Positions 34,405 to 45,760 of a DNA stretch of 64,000 nt are shown one piece after another. The notes under the pieces were generated by a model. That model worked only from the letters and a program-made list of their open reading frames with translations, searched no databases and was not told where the DNA came from. Location: positions 26,350,001 through 26,414,000 of the forward strand of contig NC_071671.1 of NCBI RefSeq assembly GCF_028554725.1. Reading direction: 5' to 3'. The translations under genes and the position numbers were made by a program. Position 1 is the first letter of the stretch. Every line of letters begins with the position of its first letter. Origin of the DNA: Zeugodacus cucurbitae (Eukaryota; Arthropoda; Insecta; Diptera; Tephritidae).

Positions 34405-37400
34405 TCCATATACTAAAATTTTGGTATTTTACATCTCTTAAAATATATATATCATCTTATGAGATTACAATATTATATATTATCTGAAATTGGAACTAGA
34501 AAGTATAGCCATATTTAAGCTTGAGTAAAAAAAGAACCTAGAGTCTTCTTTAAATTTCTTTAATCAATTTTTCAGTCTCCCGAAACCACACCTTTATATA
34601 TGTTAGTCATTTCACCTAGCACTGCTCATTCACTTTTGAATTTAACGCCAGTAAAAGAGCACAATTTCCGAGTGATAATTATTTAATGTGAAATTCACTT
34701 AAGTGCTTTTCTGCTCCCACCAACAAATTTATGTTTATTTAAATTGTCACGCTAATGGACTCAAATATTCAACGCCTTAGCATATGCTTCCAACATATTG
34801 ATTTAAAAATACATGCATACATATATGAAAGTGATGAGAGATAGAGAGTCACATTACTTACACTGTTTACAGTGGAAAGCCGATACAAAAGTGTATTAAA
34901 AATCACATGTTAATAATTCAGCATTGCGCAACAAGTGGCATTTAATTTCAAATAAATGTGCTGTATGTGGCAAGCACTCATATAAAATTTAAAACCACTT
35001 ATGTTGGCGCATAAGTGTGTGAGTTCGTGGAATTTGTTGCCATAAGTGTACACCAAAACGCGTTGACATTTCGCTTCTTTGACACTCAAACACGTTAGTT
35101 CGATTGTTATTTCGGGCTTAATTTATGTGCATTTGCGGTTTGTGGTTGCATTTTGTGCCGTAACCTCTTACTTGTGATTTAATGGTCATATTGCGGTTTC
35201 TTTTTTTTTAATTAATTTGGTTTTGTATGAGAAGGTTTAGTGCAAAATTTGAAGAAAATTTAATATATTTTTTTTTATTATAAATCATAGAATAAATAAA
35301 TATGTAAATATGTAATAGCACATAAATGAACTATTGACATGTAGTAAAGTACATATATACATATATACCTAAAACTGGTCACATACATACATATATAAAT
35401 TTGAGTAGATCAAGTTACTAGTTGAACCATGAGTTCGAAATTCAGATTGAAAAATATCAAATTTATAAATAAGAATTGTAATAACAACCTTTGAAATCTT
35501 CTCCATTCAATTTCTGGAATTTATAAATGAGCAGAACCTCAAGTAACAAAATTCTAAAAATAATTCTTCATTGAATAAAGAAGGGGGGTCAATGATTCTA
35601 GTATAAAATGTCTCGTTCACAAGAACTATTTAACATTTTCGGTGTGTATTTCGAGCTATTTTATACCATATCAAACATACATTTTGCTTTTACTTAAAAC
35701 AAAAGAGCCATTAAAGAACCTGCTCACACAAAAGAGAGAAGAGTCAATCAGTGTTATTTTGAATACATCATTGCTTCAATACATGACTAGTCGTTACATT
35801 AACCTATTGATATTAAACTTGGTATTTGAAGTCACGCGTGAACACCTTGCACACCTGCGTCATTATTTATTTTACACACTGTATTACAGTTTTAGAGTTT
35901 TCTCTTTGTATTTGAAGTGATAGAAAAGATATTTGAATTCGTTTCCGACGCGTGTGACACACGTGTAACCTTTTTAATATCAATTTATAGAGTGTTTCAA
36001 TAGTGTTATTAAAAACAAAATAATTTATACAACAATAACTACTGGAAATAATACTTAAACCCTCTCATGCCCGAATTAAAATGGGCGGAGCTAAAATTTT
36101 TTTAGTACAGATGTATATTAGTCTTAACTCAATTATGAAGTCCTTTGTATCCTGGTTCATTAGTAACAATGTGTTTATTATAAATAAACTAAACACTTTT
36201 CTCATGACTATTTTTTTTTTAAATAACTCTCTTATCAATATTTATTTATATAGTTCACTTTAAAATAAAACAATTATTTTTTGTGTTTTTGAACACTTTT
36301 GGTATAATAACCACTTTAGTATTACTTTTTTCGCGAAAACTATTTTGACAATTCCACTCTGCGCAGAACGCATATTGAATGAATACGTGCACAGCTCATA
36401 ACAGAAAATGTAACTGTAAGCTTGCACAACACATAAGTCAACATAATTGAAAAAACCGATGGTCACAAAAATTTAAATAACAAGAATTACAAGCCGGTAA
36501 GTACAATGTTGCCTATAGGGTTAATAAGATATAAGACATAAGACATTTCAACTGTATCCGACCGCTTTTTTCAATTAAATTGGTCGAAAAAAATGCCTGA
36601 CATTAAATATGTTAATTGAGCACCACCTAACGGACAAAAATCTGTTAGAAAATCTCTCTTATTTTCTAGCAATAGAGTTACCAGATAGTGATATAAGGAC
36701 TCATATATACATATACTAATTGAAATGTATATAATACATTTTAATAGAGCATAAAACTGTACGCCTTACTGTTGAAAAATAGTTTAGAGAGTCCCATAAA
36801 TTAAAAGTACCTTACATAACACCCTATGAACATAGGTATTTTATAAAATTGTTATGTTAGATTGATGAGCTCGACTATGACAAGTTGAATTTGATAAATC
36901 GATACAGTCAAGAGATTGTTAATACGAATACAATCGTTTAATCGTAGATTAAAACTCTAAACTGGCAGATGCCTTCAAAAAGGTGACAAATGGCAGACAA
37001 TACAATATTACAACTAAATACATGGCATGGCTGACAAACATATACACACACATGACTTTTTTTACAATAGTTATACTTAAATAGAAATGGCATGACATAA
37101 ATTCCATAGCAATTGGTCAACTTTTTAAAAGAATCTCTCTTGAAAAATACAATGAAGCACGAAGAATGCGATTAAGTAATTTCATTGTACGCATTGTTAT
37201 TCTTACTGTTGTATATGTTAGTATAAAGGAGTACAAATAAAATCTGTATTTATTTTTGAGATAGTTGAAATTCCTATGTTCAAATTTCGTTATATAATCT
37301 GGATTCTCTTAGAAATGCATTACAAGTGCTCTTACAACAAATTTGGAAATTAAATAATAAAGTGTCAAGGAAAGTAAAATATACAAGTTGACACATGATA

Positions 37401-38863
37401 ACAACACTGAAAGAAACTTAAATGACAAAAGAACAACAACAACATGACTTTTTCCATTACAATTTATAAATTTTGTATATATATACTTATGTACGTCTAA
37501 ATACGCCGAAAGCTTTAAATCAATTTCTTTACGTTCCAATAATAGAATAGAGAAGATTTTGCTGTAAAACTCAAATCTTTTAAACAGTGTTGCCACCTTA
37601 TCAAAAAATAAAATATACACAAGTAAAGTATCTAATTTATACTGTTTACCAAACAGAAGATATTTTAGAATAGAATAAAATATTAGTGCTAAGAAGGTTT
37701 TTCGAAAAACTAAAATGTGGTAGGTAAGGGTTACCAACTGTACAATAGAACCACTGTTGAAATAAATTGTAGCTATAGGTGGCGCCGTTGTACAATTATC
37801 AATAATACTTGAATGCAAGTAAAATTATGTTTTCAAAATGAAAATAATTTTATTTCATGTAGGTTACAATTCACCTGCTGTCTCTTTGACAAAATTCAAA
37901 TACATACATTCTTCTATCTGATCCATGATTCAATTATATAAAATTTGGTAAGTAGTGACAGCTAAGATTTGACACTGCGTTACAAAAGGTTGTATTTGTG
38001 AAGAAAAGAAAACAGGGAAAAAATCATTCGCTTTTTTTGTGAACGTAGTTAAAAATATATTTTAAGTAATGTAAAATATTCTACTACTACTATTCCAAAA
38101 TTAATAAGTAGCATGAAAATATGTCCGATTTTCTTCTATTTTGTTGGATTAATGTTGACACAAATGTCCAAGATCGATATAAAACGATTTAATCGACCAG
38201 TGCTCGACCCTAGAGACATCTATTGGTAAACGACGGAAGCAAAGTTGTAGGCCTAATAATAATGGTTTGATTTTTTATTTTTTGTATAGGTAAGTCAAGT
38301 CTAGTGCAGAGAGTTAATATCTATTTAATATTATTTTTATTTATTTTTTGTATAGGTAAGTCAAGTCCAGTGCAGAGAGTTAATATCTATTTAATATTAA
38401 GTCATAGAGAATATAATATTAAAAATTGTTCTCCATGAAACAAGCATTTAGTTATATTTTCGGAAATTAGTATTAAATCTTTATAAGAAATCATTAGACA
38501 CCTACGAAGAGATTAGTCTGGCAGAAGTTGACCTACACATTATGCTTTCGCTTCAATTGAAGCGCTAGGAAGAATCTAACAATGGATAAATAACGTTGAT
38601 TGATTACATAATATTTCATCGAGAGAGTTACAAAACGAGCCAGAGTTGAGGATATAGTTCCAATTTCCTTCTGTGAAATAAACAATTGTGAAAACAAAGA
38701 AGTACGATTGGAAATTTAGTAGTTAAATTGCAAACATTAAGGTTGACTTGGGCCTATTTAACTATACTAGTTATCTCCTACAAACACTATTTTTAAACAC
38801 GTTCTTGCTATAATATGCCATTTTAACATTCTTAAAATTGTATTCATCAGTTTTCTGCCTTCT
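34405..38863. other. long gene-free AT-rich stretch
   Basis: No gene or known transposon was recognised in this 4.5 kb. The largest ORF (37309-37818, minus, 169 codons) is a Leu/Ile/Phe/Tyr-rich chance translation of AT-rich DNA. A 66-bp tandem duplication sits near 38275-38400. Confidence 0.5.
38273..38400 (+). repeat. tandem duplication, 66-bp period, two copies
   Basis: The word TTTTTTGTATAGGTAAGTCA and the ~60 bp around it occur at 38280 and 38346. They differ by one base in CAAGTCTAG versus CAAGTCCAG. Confidence 0.8.
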
Positions 38864-38876
38864 ATTTGAAATTAAC

Positions 38877-39124
38877 ATGGAGGATGGGATCATGTGTAGA
38901 AGTTCACGCAAGTGAGGAAAGTTTTTGATTGTCACTCACTTGGGAGTGGCCAGAAACGATTCTTCTCCACATGGTTCAAGCAGCTCACTACTTCCGGTTT
39001 TAGACCAAGTATCCTCTGGGTAGCCAACAGACATCCGTTTGAAGGCGAGCTAAAGTGAGAAGGCGAAGCCCGCTTATGCGGTTGTGCGTAGGGTTTGGGA
39101 CCCACCACATAAAAACACCCCCCA
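38877..39124 (+). promoter_or_regulatory. 5' leader of RTE-like copy 3
   Basis: This non-coding leader begins TGGAGGATGGGATCATG and includes a small hairpin TTCAC-GCAA-GTGAG near 38901-38914. RTE elements carry their promoter, and in some insects an HDV-like ribozyme, in this position. I could not fold a full ribozyme by eye, so the role is inferred. Confidence 0.4.
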
Positions 39125-42115
39125 ATGAAAAATCTACGAAAGCCTCGGATGAGACACCCCCCTTTTGATGACGACCCCTGCAAACGTTTTAAGGATAATG
39201 ATATAAGGGCATGCACCTGGAATGTCCGGACCCTTAATTGGGAAGGTGCCTCTGCCCAGCTGGTTGATGTCCTCATACGACTTAAGGCTGACATCACCGC
39301 CATCCAAGAAGTGCGATGGACGGGACAAGGACGGAAGAAGGTGGGTCCTTGTGACATCTACTACAGCGGCCATATAAAGGAGCGCAAATTTGGTGTTGGA
39401 TTTGTGGTGGGAGAGAGACTCCGTCGCAGAGTCCTGGCATTCACCCCGGTGGATGAACGTCTAGCCACAATCCGCATCAAAGCGAGGTTCTTCAACATAT
39501 CGCTGATTTGCGCCCACGCCCCAACGGAAGAGAAGGACGATGTGACCAAAGATGCTTTCTATGAGCGCCTAGAACGCACCTATGAGCGCTGCCCCCGCCA
39601 CGATGTAAAAGTCGTGCTTGGTGATTTTAACGCCAGGGTGGGTAAAGAAGGTGTCTTTGGCACAACAGTCGGAAAATTCAGCCTCCATGACGAAACATCG
39701 CCAAACGGCCTGAGGCTGATCGACTTCGCTGGGGCCCGAAATATGGTCGTCTGTAGTACCAGATTCCAACATAAGAAAATACATCAAGCTACTTGGCTGT
39801 CTCCTGATCGAAACACGCGGAACCAAATCGATCACGTTGTGATAGACGGAAGACATGTCTCCTGTGTTTTAGACGTGCGTACGCTCCGAGGACCAAATAT
39901 AGACTCGGACCATTATCTGGTCGCAGCGAAGATACGCACCCGCCTCTGTGCAGCAAAGAATGCCCGTCAACAAACACAAGGAAGGTTCGACGTCGAAAAG
40001 CTGCAATCGCAACAGACAGCCACGAAATACTCTACTCGACTTGCACTCCTGCTCTCTGAGAGCACTCATCAGCATCTCGGTATAAGGGAACTGTGGAACG
40101 GCATCTCAAACTCACTGCGTACCGCTGCAGCCGAAACAATTGGTTTTCGGCAACGACAAAAAACAAGCTGGTACGATGAGGAGTGCCGTCTCGCAGCGGA
40201 GAGAAAACAGACTGCCTACCTCGCAACATTGCAAACGACCACAACACGTGCGGGATGGGATAGATACCGAGAGCTGAAGAGGGAAGCGAGACGCATTTGC
40301 AGACAAAAAAAGAAAGAGGCCGAAATGAGTGAGTACGAAGAGATTGAGAAGCTGGCAGACAGAGGGAATGCTCGAAAATTTTATGAAAAAATGAAGCGAC
40401 TTAACGAAGGTTTCAAGACCGGAGCATCCTCATGTAGAGACCAAGGTGGTAATCTGGTAACCGATGTCCAGGACATACTGGGATTATGGAGGGAACACTT
40501 CTCCGAACTGCTGAATGGCAGTGAGAGTACAACACCAGGAGATGGCGAACCCGATCCCCCAATCGATGACGATGGAATAGATGTTCCATTACCCGACCAT
40601 GAAGAAATTCGAATAGCAATTACCCGCTTGAAGAACAACAAAGCAGCGGGGGCCGATAGATTACCGGCAGAACTATTCAAATACGGCGGCGAAGAACTGT
40701 TAAGGTGCATGCATCAGCTTCTTTGCAGAATATGGTCGGAAGAAAGCATGCCTGACGATTGGAATCTCAGTGTGCTCTGCCCAATCCATAAAAAGGGAGA
40801 TCCCACAATCTGCGCCAATTACCGTGGGATCAGCCTCCTAAATATCGCATACAAGGTTCTATCGAGCGTATTGTGTGAAAGACTAAAGCCCACCGTCAAC
40901 AAACTGATTGGACCTTATCAGTGTGGCTTTAGACCTGGAAAATCGACAACTGACCAGATATTCACCATGCGCCAAATCTTGGAAAAGACCCGAGAAAAGA
41001 GGATCGACACACACCACCTTTTTGTCGATTTTAAAGCTGCTTTCGACAGCACGAAAAGGAGTTGCCTTTACGCCGCGATGTCTGAATTTGGTATCCCCGC
41101 AAAACTAATACGGCTGTGTAAATTGACGTTGAGCAACACCAAAAGCTCCGTCATGATTGGGAAGGACCTCTCCGAGCCGTTCGATACCAAACGAGGCTTC
41201 AGACAAGGTGACTCACTATCGTGCGACTTCTTTAACCTGATGCTGGAAAAAATTATAAGAGCTGCAGAGCTAAACCGAGAAGGTACAATCTTCTACAAGA
41301 GTGTACAGCTCCTGGCGTACGCAGATGATATTGATATCATCGGAAGCAACAACCGCGCCGTTTGTTCTGCTTTTTCCCGCATGGATAAGGAGGCGAAGCG
41401 AATGGGTCTGGAGGTGAATGAGGACAAGACGAAATATCTCCTGTCATCAAACAAACAGTCGGCGCATTCGCGTCTTGGCTCCCACGTCACTGTTGACAGT
41501 CATAAGTTCGAGGTCGTAGATAATTTCGTATACCTGGGAACCAACATCAACAACACGAACAATGTCAGCCTTGAAATCCAGCGCAGAATAACTCTTGCCA
41601 ACAGGTGCTACTTTGGACTGAGTAGGCAATTGAACAGTAAAGTCCTCTCTCGACGAACCAAAATCAAGCTCTACAAGTCGCTTATCATTCCCGTCCTGCT
41701 TTACGGTGCAGAAGCTTGGACGATGTCAACATCAGATGAGACGACACTAGGAGTTTTCGAGAGGAAAATTTTGCGCAAGATTTATGGTCCTCAGAACATT
41801 GGCAACGGCGAATACCGCAGACGATGGAACGATGAGCTGTACGAGTTATACGACGACATTGACATAGTTCAGCGAATAAAAAGACAGCGGCTACGCTGGC
41901 TAGGTCATGTTGTCCGAATGGACGAAAACACTCCAGCCCTGAAAGTGTTCGATGCAGTACCCGCCGGAGGAAGCCGAGGAAGGGGAAGGCCTCCACTCCG
42001 TTGGAGGGACCAGATGGAGAGCGACCTGGTTACACTTGGGATCTCCAACTGGCGCCGAACTGCGAAGGAGAGAGACAGGTGGCGCACTATCGTCGATTCG
42101 GCTATAACCGGCTAA
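39125..42115 (+). CDS. RTE-like ORF2 polyprotein: APE endonuclease + reverse transcriptase
   Basis: The protein has 996 residues with no stop. It nicks target DNA and reverse-transcribes the element's own RNA. The APE endonuclease occupies about residues 28-270: WNVRTL (Asn33), QEVRWTG (Glu62), GDFNARVG (Asp167, Asn169), TWLSPD, QIDHV and SDHYLV (Asp262, His263). The RT core is about 505-760: PIHKKGDP, NYRGISLLN, FVDFKAAFD (634-641), GFRQGDSLSC (691-700) and YADDIDIIG (732-740). The C-terminal part has YGAEAWTM, LRWLGHVVRM and GRGRPPLRW. No RNase H or zinc knuckle is obvious. ATG 39125 is the first in the frame, just after a CACCCCCC run. All key residues seem present, so the enzyme may be functional. 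Confidence 0.9.
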   Translation: MKNLRKPRMRHPPFDDDPCKRFKDNDIRACTWNVRTLNWEGASAQLVDVLIRLKADITAIQEVRWTGQGRKKVGPCDIYYSGHIKERKFGVGFVVGERLRRRVLAFTPVDERLATIRIKARFFNISLICAHAPTEEKDDVTKDAFYERLERTYERCPRHDVKVVLGDFNARVGKEGVFGTTVGKFSLHDETSPNGLRLIDFAGARNMVVCSTRFQHKKIHQATWLSPDRNTRNQIDHVVIDGRHVSCVLDVRTLRGPNIDSDHYLVAAKIRTRLCAAKNARQQTQGRFDVEKLQSQQTATKYSTRLALLLSESTHQHLGIRELWNGISNSLRTAAAETIGFRQRQKTSWYDEECRLAAERKQTAYLATLQTTTTRAGWDRYRELKREARRICRQKKKEAEMSEYEEIEKLADRGNARKFYEKMKRLNEGFKTGASSCRDQGGNLVTDVQDILGLWREHFSELLNGSESTTPGDGEPDPPIDDDGIDVPLPDHEEIRIAITRLKNNKAAGADRLPAELFKYGGEELLRCMHQLLCRIWSEESMPDDWNLSVLCPIHKKGDPTICANYRGISLLNIAYKVLSSVLCERLKPTVNKLIGPYQCGFRPGKSTTDQIFTMRQILEKTREKRIDTHHLFVDFKAAFDSTKRSCLYAAMSEFGIPAKLIRLCKLTLSNTKSSVMIGKDLSEPFDTKRGFRQGDSLSCDFFNLMLEKIIRAAELNREGTIFYKSVQLLAYADDIDIIGSNNRAVCSAFSRMDKEAKRMGLEVNEDKTKYLLSSNKQSAHSRLGSHVTVDSHKFEVVDNFVYLGTNINNTNNVSLEIQRRITLANRCYFGLSRQLNSKVLSRRTKIKLYKSLIIPVLLYGAEAWTMSTSDETTLGVFERKILRKIYGPQNIGNGEYRRRWNDELYELYDDIDIVQRIKRQRLRWLGHVVRMDENTPALKVFDAVPAGGSRGRGRPPLRWRDQMESDLVTLGISNWRRTAKERDRWRTIVDSAITG

Positions 42116-42372
42116 ACGGTTGCAACGCCAATCACACATTTGAAATTAACTCGCTGTCGCATTGGCCTTTGTTACAGCCCATCCTGGACCATCGACTAGA
42201 ATTTCTTTGGACTATAGATTAGTTTTATTAGTTTTTCTGCAATCGTACATGTCATTAAGTCAAATAAAGAGATGATCATCTCGATATATACTATGCTATG
42301 GTTAAAATATTTTTTACTAAAACATTTAATTTTATCAAACGATTTTTCCGTTTGCGCAAAGATGTCATTAAA

Positions 42373-43527
42373 AACAAGTAAGGAAGGGCAAAGTTCGGCG
42401 TAACGGAAAATTTTTTCCCTTCCCGCAATTTATTTATTTAACTTAATATTATATAATACACAATTTGACCCACATATTCGTCATAGATATTATATAAAGT
42501 CCATTGAAAGTTGGAAACCCTAATATTAGGTTCGAAGCACCGAGGTCCTCGTGTTCGATATATGGGGCTTTAAAAACCTATGGTCCGATTTCGACGATTT
42601 TTAGAATGGGGCTGCCACACTATAAACATAGTATTTGTGCAAAGTTCTGCACCGATATCTTCACTACTGCTTACTTTAAATATTGTAAAGTAAACGATTC
42701 AAATCGTCTTCAAAGTTCTGGTATATAGGAAGTAGGCGAGGTTGTGAAGCGATTTGGTCTATTTTCACAACATATCATTGGGATGTAGGGAAACTATTAC
42801 AAACCAAGTTTCATTGAAATCGGTCGAGTAGTTCCTGAGATATGGTTTTTGTCACATAAGTGGACGACGCCACGCCCATTTTCCATTCTGTAAAAAAATC
42901 TGAGTGCAGCTTCCATCTGCCATTTCTTATGTGAAATTTAGTCTTTCTGACGTTTTTCGTTAGTGAGTTAACCCACTTTTAGTAATTTTCAACCTAACCT
43001 TTCTATGGGAGGTGGGCGTGGTTATTATCCGATTTCTTTCATTTTTGGACTGTATTAAGAAGTGGCTAAAAAAACGACTGCAGAAAGTTTGGTTTATATA
43101 GCTCTATTGGTTTGCGAGATATGTACAAAAAACGTATTTGGGGGCGGGCCACGCCCACTTCCCCAAAAAAATTACATCCAAATATGCCCCTTCATTGTAT
43201 GATCCTTCATACCAAATTTTATTTCCATAGCTTTATTTAAGGCTTAGTTATGGCACTTTACGTGTTTTCGGTTATCGCCATTTTGTGGGCGTGGCAGTGG
43301 TCCGATTCCGCCCATCTTCGAACTTAACCTTCAAGTTACAGCTTGCACGGACGGACAGACGGACGGACAGGCAGACATCTGGATTTGAACCTTACTCGTC
43401 ACCCCGATCACTTTGGTATATATAACCTAATATCTAACTAGTTTAGTTTTAGGACTTACAAACAACCGTTATATGAACAAAACTATAATGCTCTGTTTTG
43501 CAACTTCTGTTGCGAGAGTATAAAAAT
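42373..43527 (-). mobile_element. Helentron/DINE-1-like repeat copy H, full length
   Basis: Both ends are present: AACAAGTAAGGAAGGGCAAA at 42373 and GTTGCGAGAGTATAAAAATT at 43527. GGGCGTGG-type boxes lie near 42734, 42868, 43013, 43148 and 43290. A GGACGGACAGACGGACGGAC run is at about 43348. No coding capacity. Confidence 0.82.
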
Positions 43528-43982
43528 TCGAAAAAACAGATAAAAAAAAACAGTATTGCCTACCCCTTGTATTGGTAAAATCTGCTACTATATTGCAAGA
43601 TTTTGAACAATTTTTTGAAGATATTTTGAAAAAAACATTATTGTTTTGCTAACGCAGAAGGGTTGTGAAAAATGAGTGAGAAAGCTGTTTACTTAACCTT
43701 TTATAATTGAATCATGTATCTGATCCATATAAAAATTGTCATGAATTTTTGCTGTCGTAATAAAAAATAAATAAATTCACTCGAATAAATTAAAGAAAAA
43801 TAAATATTTCTAATACGAAGTGACGAAAATATGAATTTACTAAATCTAGAATGAATTTATGGCATAAAAAGTTATTGACAAAAATACCTGGACTCACTGG
43901 AAATAGTGATTCCATATATGTAGATAAGCAAATTTATCAAAACAGAGATGACATTTGCAGAAATATTTCTCCTACTACATAT
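43528..43982. other. short gene-free AT-rich gap
   Basis: Nothing recognisable lies between repeat copy H and the Harbinger-like element. Confidence 0.5.
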
Positions 43983-43985
43983 TTA

Positions 43986-44521
43986 TGCCCGGTTTCACAG
44001 TTCGTACTTAAGTTGTGCCCAAATAAAATCTTAGCTAAGCATTGTTGTTGACTGAGTAGTCATTTGCGTTTCACAGTCGATGCCTATTTTCTATAAAATT
44101 CTATTATGATATATGGCAGCATAATGAAAAACATTTGTTTACAAATACCATCTGACAAATTGAAATTATTGTTGATGAAAAATAACTTTGCGACGAATAA
44201 ATTTAGAATATGGGAAATGGATGGAAACAATAAAAGGACACCGAATTTCACCGCAAGCGATTGGGGGCACCTATTGCAACTCGCAGGAAAGCATATAATC
44301 GCCATTGAATGCAAGAAATTCCAAAAAAATTTTCAGCAAATAATTTTTATTTTATTTTTTTGACAAATAAGTCAATATTCAAAACAAAAATCAGCTGTTA
44401 CTTAAGCACTGCTTAAGTCTCCCATTTTCAGTTCTTAAGCAGAACTTAAGTATGAACTGTAAAACGCAATATTTCTGTTTTATCTTAAGCACAACCTAAG
44501 CACTGACTGCGAAACCGGGCA
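43986..44521 (+). mobile_element. PIF/Harbinger-like element, 536 bp, TTA-flanked
   Basis: Imperfect inverted ends begin TGCCCGGTTTCACAGT on the left and are matched by ACTGCGAAACCGGGCA on the right; similarity extends about 33 bp inward. TTA on both sides (43983-43985, 44522-44524) is the 3-bp duplication typical of Harbinger. The ORF at 44106-44363 has a SANT/Myb-like piece. Many TTAAGC words lie near the right end. No transposase is present. Confidence 0.7.
44106..44363 (+). CDS. small ORF with a partial SANT/Myb-like (MADF/zeste-type) motif
   Basis: This 85-codon frame inside the Harbinger-like element ends with NFTASDWGHLLQLAGKHIIA and then IECKKFQ. That resembles the first helices of Myb/SANT-like domains, and Harbinger elements encode such a DNA-binding protein beside the transposase. 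The domain stops after about 30 residues, so it is truncated. Whether it is translated is unknown; it may be a remnant. Confidence 0.4.
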   Translation: MIYGSIMKNICLQIPSDKLKLLLMKNNFATNKFRIWEMDGNNKRTPNFTASDWGHLLQLAGKHIIAIECKKFQKNFQQIIFILFF

Positions 44522-44524
44522 TTA

Positions 44525-45617
44525 ATTTTCAATTGTGGTGAAGCCCCAGGCCACTACGGCATGCCAGCACATTTATATTTACATTTAAAGTTTTTCGTCT
44601 GCATTTTAAATGTAATTTGCAGACAAAGTGTTTGCAATTGTGGCAAGTGTTGCCATATTTTAACTTTATAAATATACATACACGTATATAGTTTGAAGAC
44701 ACATTGTCATAAAGCAAAATAGATTAGCATAAATGTAAAGACAAGAGACACAGCTGGTCTACTTCATACTCGGTATGGGAGAAAAATAAAATGAAAATGA
44801 AATCAAACAAAAATAATAAAAACAATAATTTAAATGTGTGCTGAGGGCTATTACCAGCTGTTGTGCAAAATGTATTACAAAATCTCAACGAGCTTTTAAA
44901 GGCACACGAATATAAATATCTACAGACCTCTACGATGTAAGCGTTACAGTTATCAACAAAATCGATAAAAGAAACAAGCCAATCAACATACAAAATGTAA
45001 TTTGATTTATAAGTTACTTGCTGCCTTACATACAGACGGACGAACTTTATAGCAGCTGAATTTGCTGCAGCTTTTAACTGTAATTGAGCATTCAAACATG
45101 TAGAAGGATTTCACAAAAAACATGTAACTGTGCTTCAAAGTGTATCTTTTTTTGGTCTCTTTCTTGTTTTGCTTAACTTTATTAAATTTCATGGCAATTA
45201 CTTTAGCACTAAACTAATTGCAGTTTTTCGTGTTTGCTGCTTGCCGCAGCTAAATGAAGCAAGTGCATGCTGAACGACTTTAAGTGCGCTAGTACTTATT
45301 TATATATTAGCCAGTGCATGGAACTATGTATAATTGCATAAAAAATATTGCATTGGGAAATTAAAAGCAATCCAATTTGCATAAAAGCAAAGGGAAAATA
45401 CAAAATAGTTTAACGAGCAAAACGATAAGTAACTTAACACTTACAAGCAATGTAACGGCAGCAATGGTGAGTCGATTAAGAAATGAGAAGTGAGAAGTTG
45501 AAAAAGTGAAGTACAAAGACAAGGCAGTGGCGAAAAAATTTGTTAGTTCCAATGTAGGCTGTGACTACGAATAGAGAATAACCTTCGAACTAATAATGTA
45601 ATTTTCGTTTCTTGAAA
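44525..45617. other. gene-free AT-rich stretch
   Basis: No coding, RNA or transposon signature recognised. Confidence 0.5.
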
Positions 45618-45760
45618 AAAAAAATTTTAATCTACATTAATGTTGTCGCCTTCAAAATAGCCTTCATTCGATATTATGCACTTATGCCAACGCTTCCTCC
45701 AATTGTCGACTTCTTACTCAATTTTTATGATAGCCTCTGGCTCTTTTTCTTGTGTGCTTG
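45618..45760 (-). pseudogene. mariner-type transposase C-terminal relic
   Basis: The minus strand reads DNWRKRWHKCIISNEGYFEG and then DNINVD stop, preceded by a stop codon within EPEAIIKIE. It is the same kind of C-terminal remnant as at 12641-12790, and both lie beside an A-rich run on the plus strand. Confidence 0.6.

Larger units (their letters stand above)
38877..42137 (+). mobile_element. RTE-like LINE copy 3, full length and apparently intact
   Basis: A perfect 13-bp duplication ATTTGAAATTAAC lies at 38864-38876 and 42138-42150. The 3.26-kb element has a ~250-bp 5' leader, one long ORF and a very short 3' end CGGTTGCAACGCCAATCAC. Size, single ORF, APE plus RT without RNase H, and lack of poly(A) fit the RTE group (BovB-like). 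The clade assignment comes from motif style, not a tree. This is the only complete member here and is a candidate source for copy 2. Confidence 0.9.

Noticed and set aside
37309..37818. 169-codon minus-strand ORF as a membrane protein gene
   Set aside because: Leu/Ile/Phe/Tyr/Lys-rich translation typical of AT-rich non-coding DNA; no splice or family signature was recognised.
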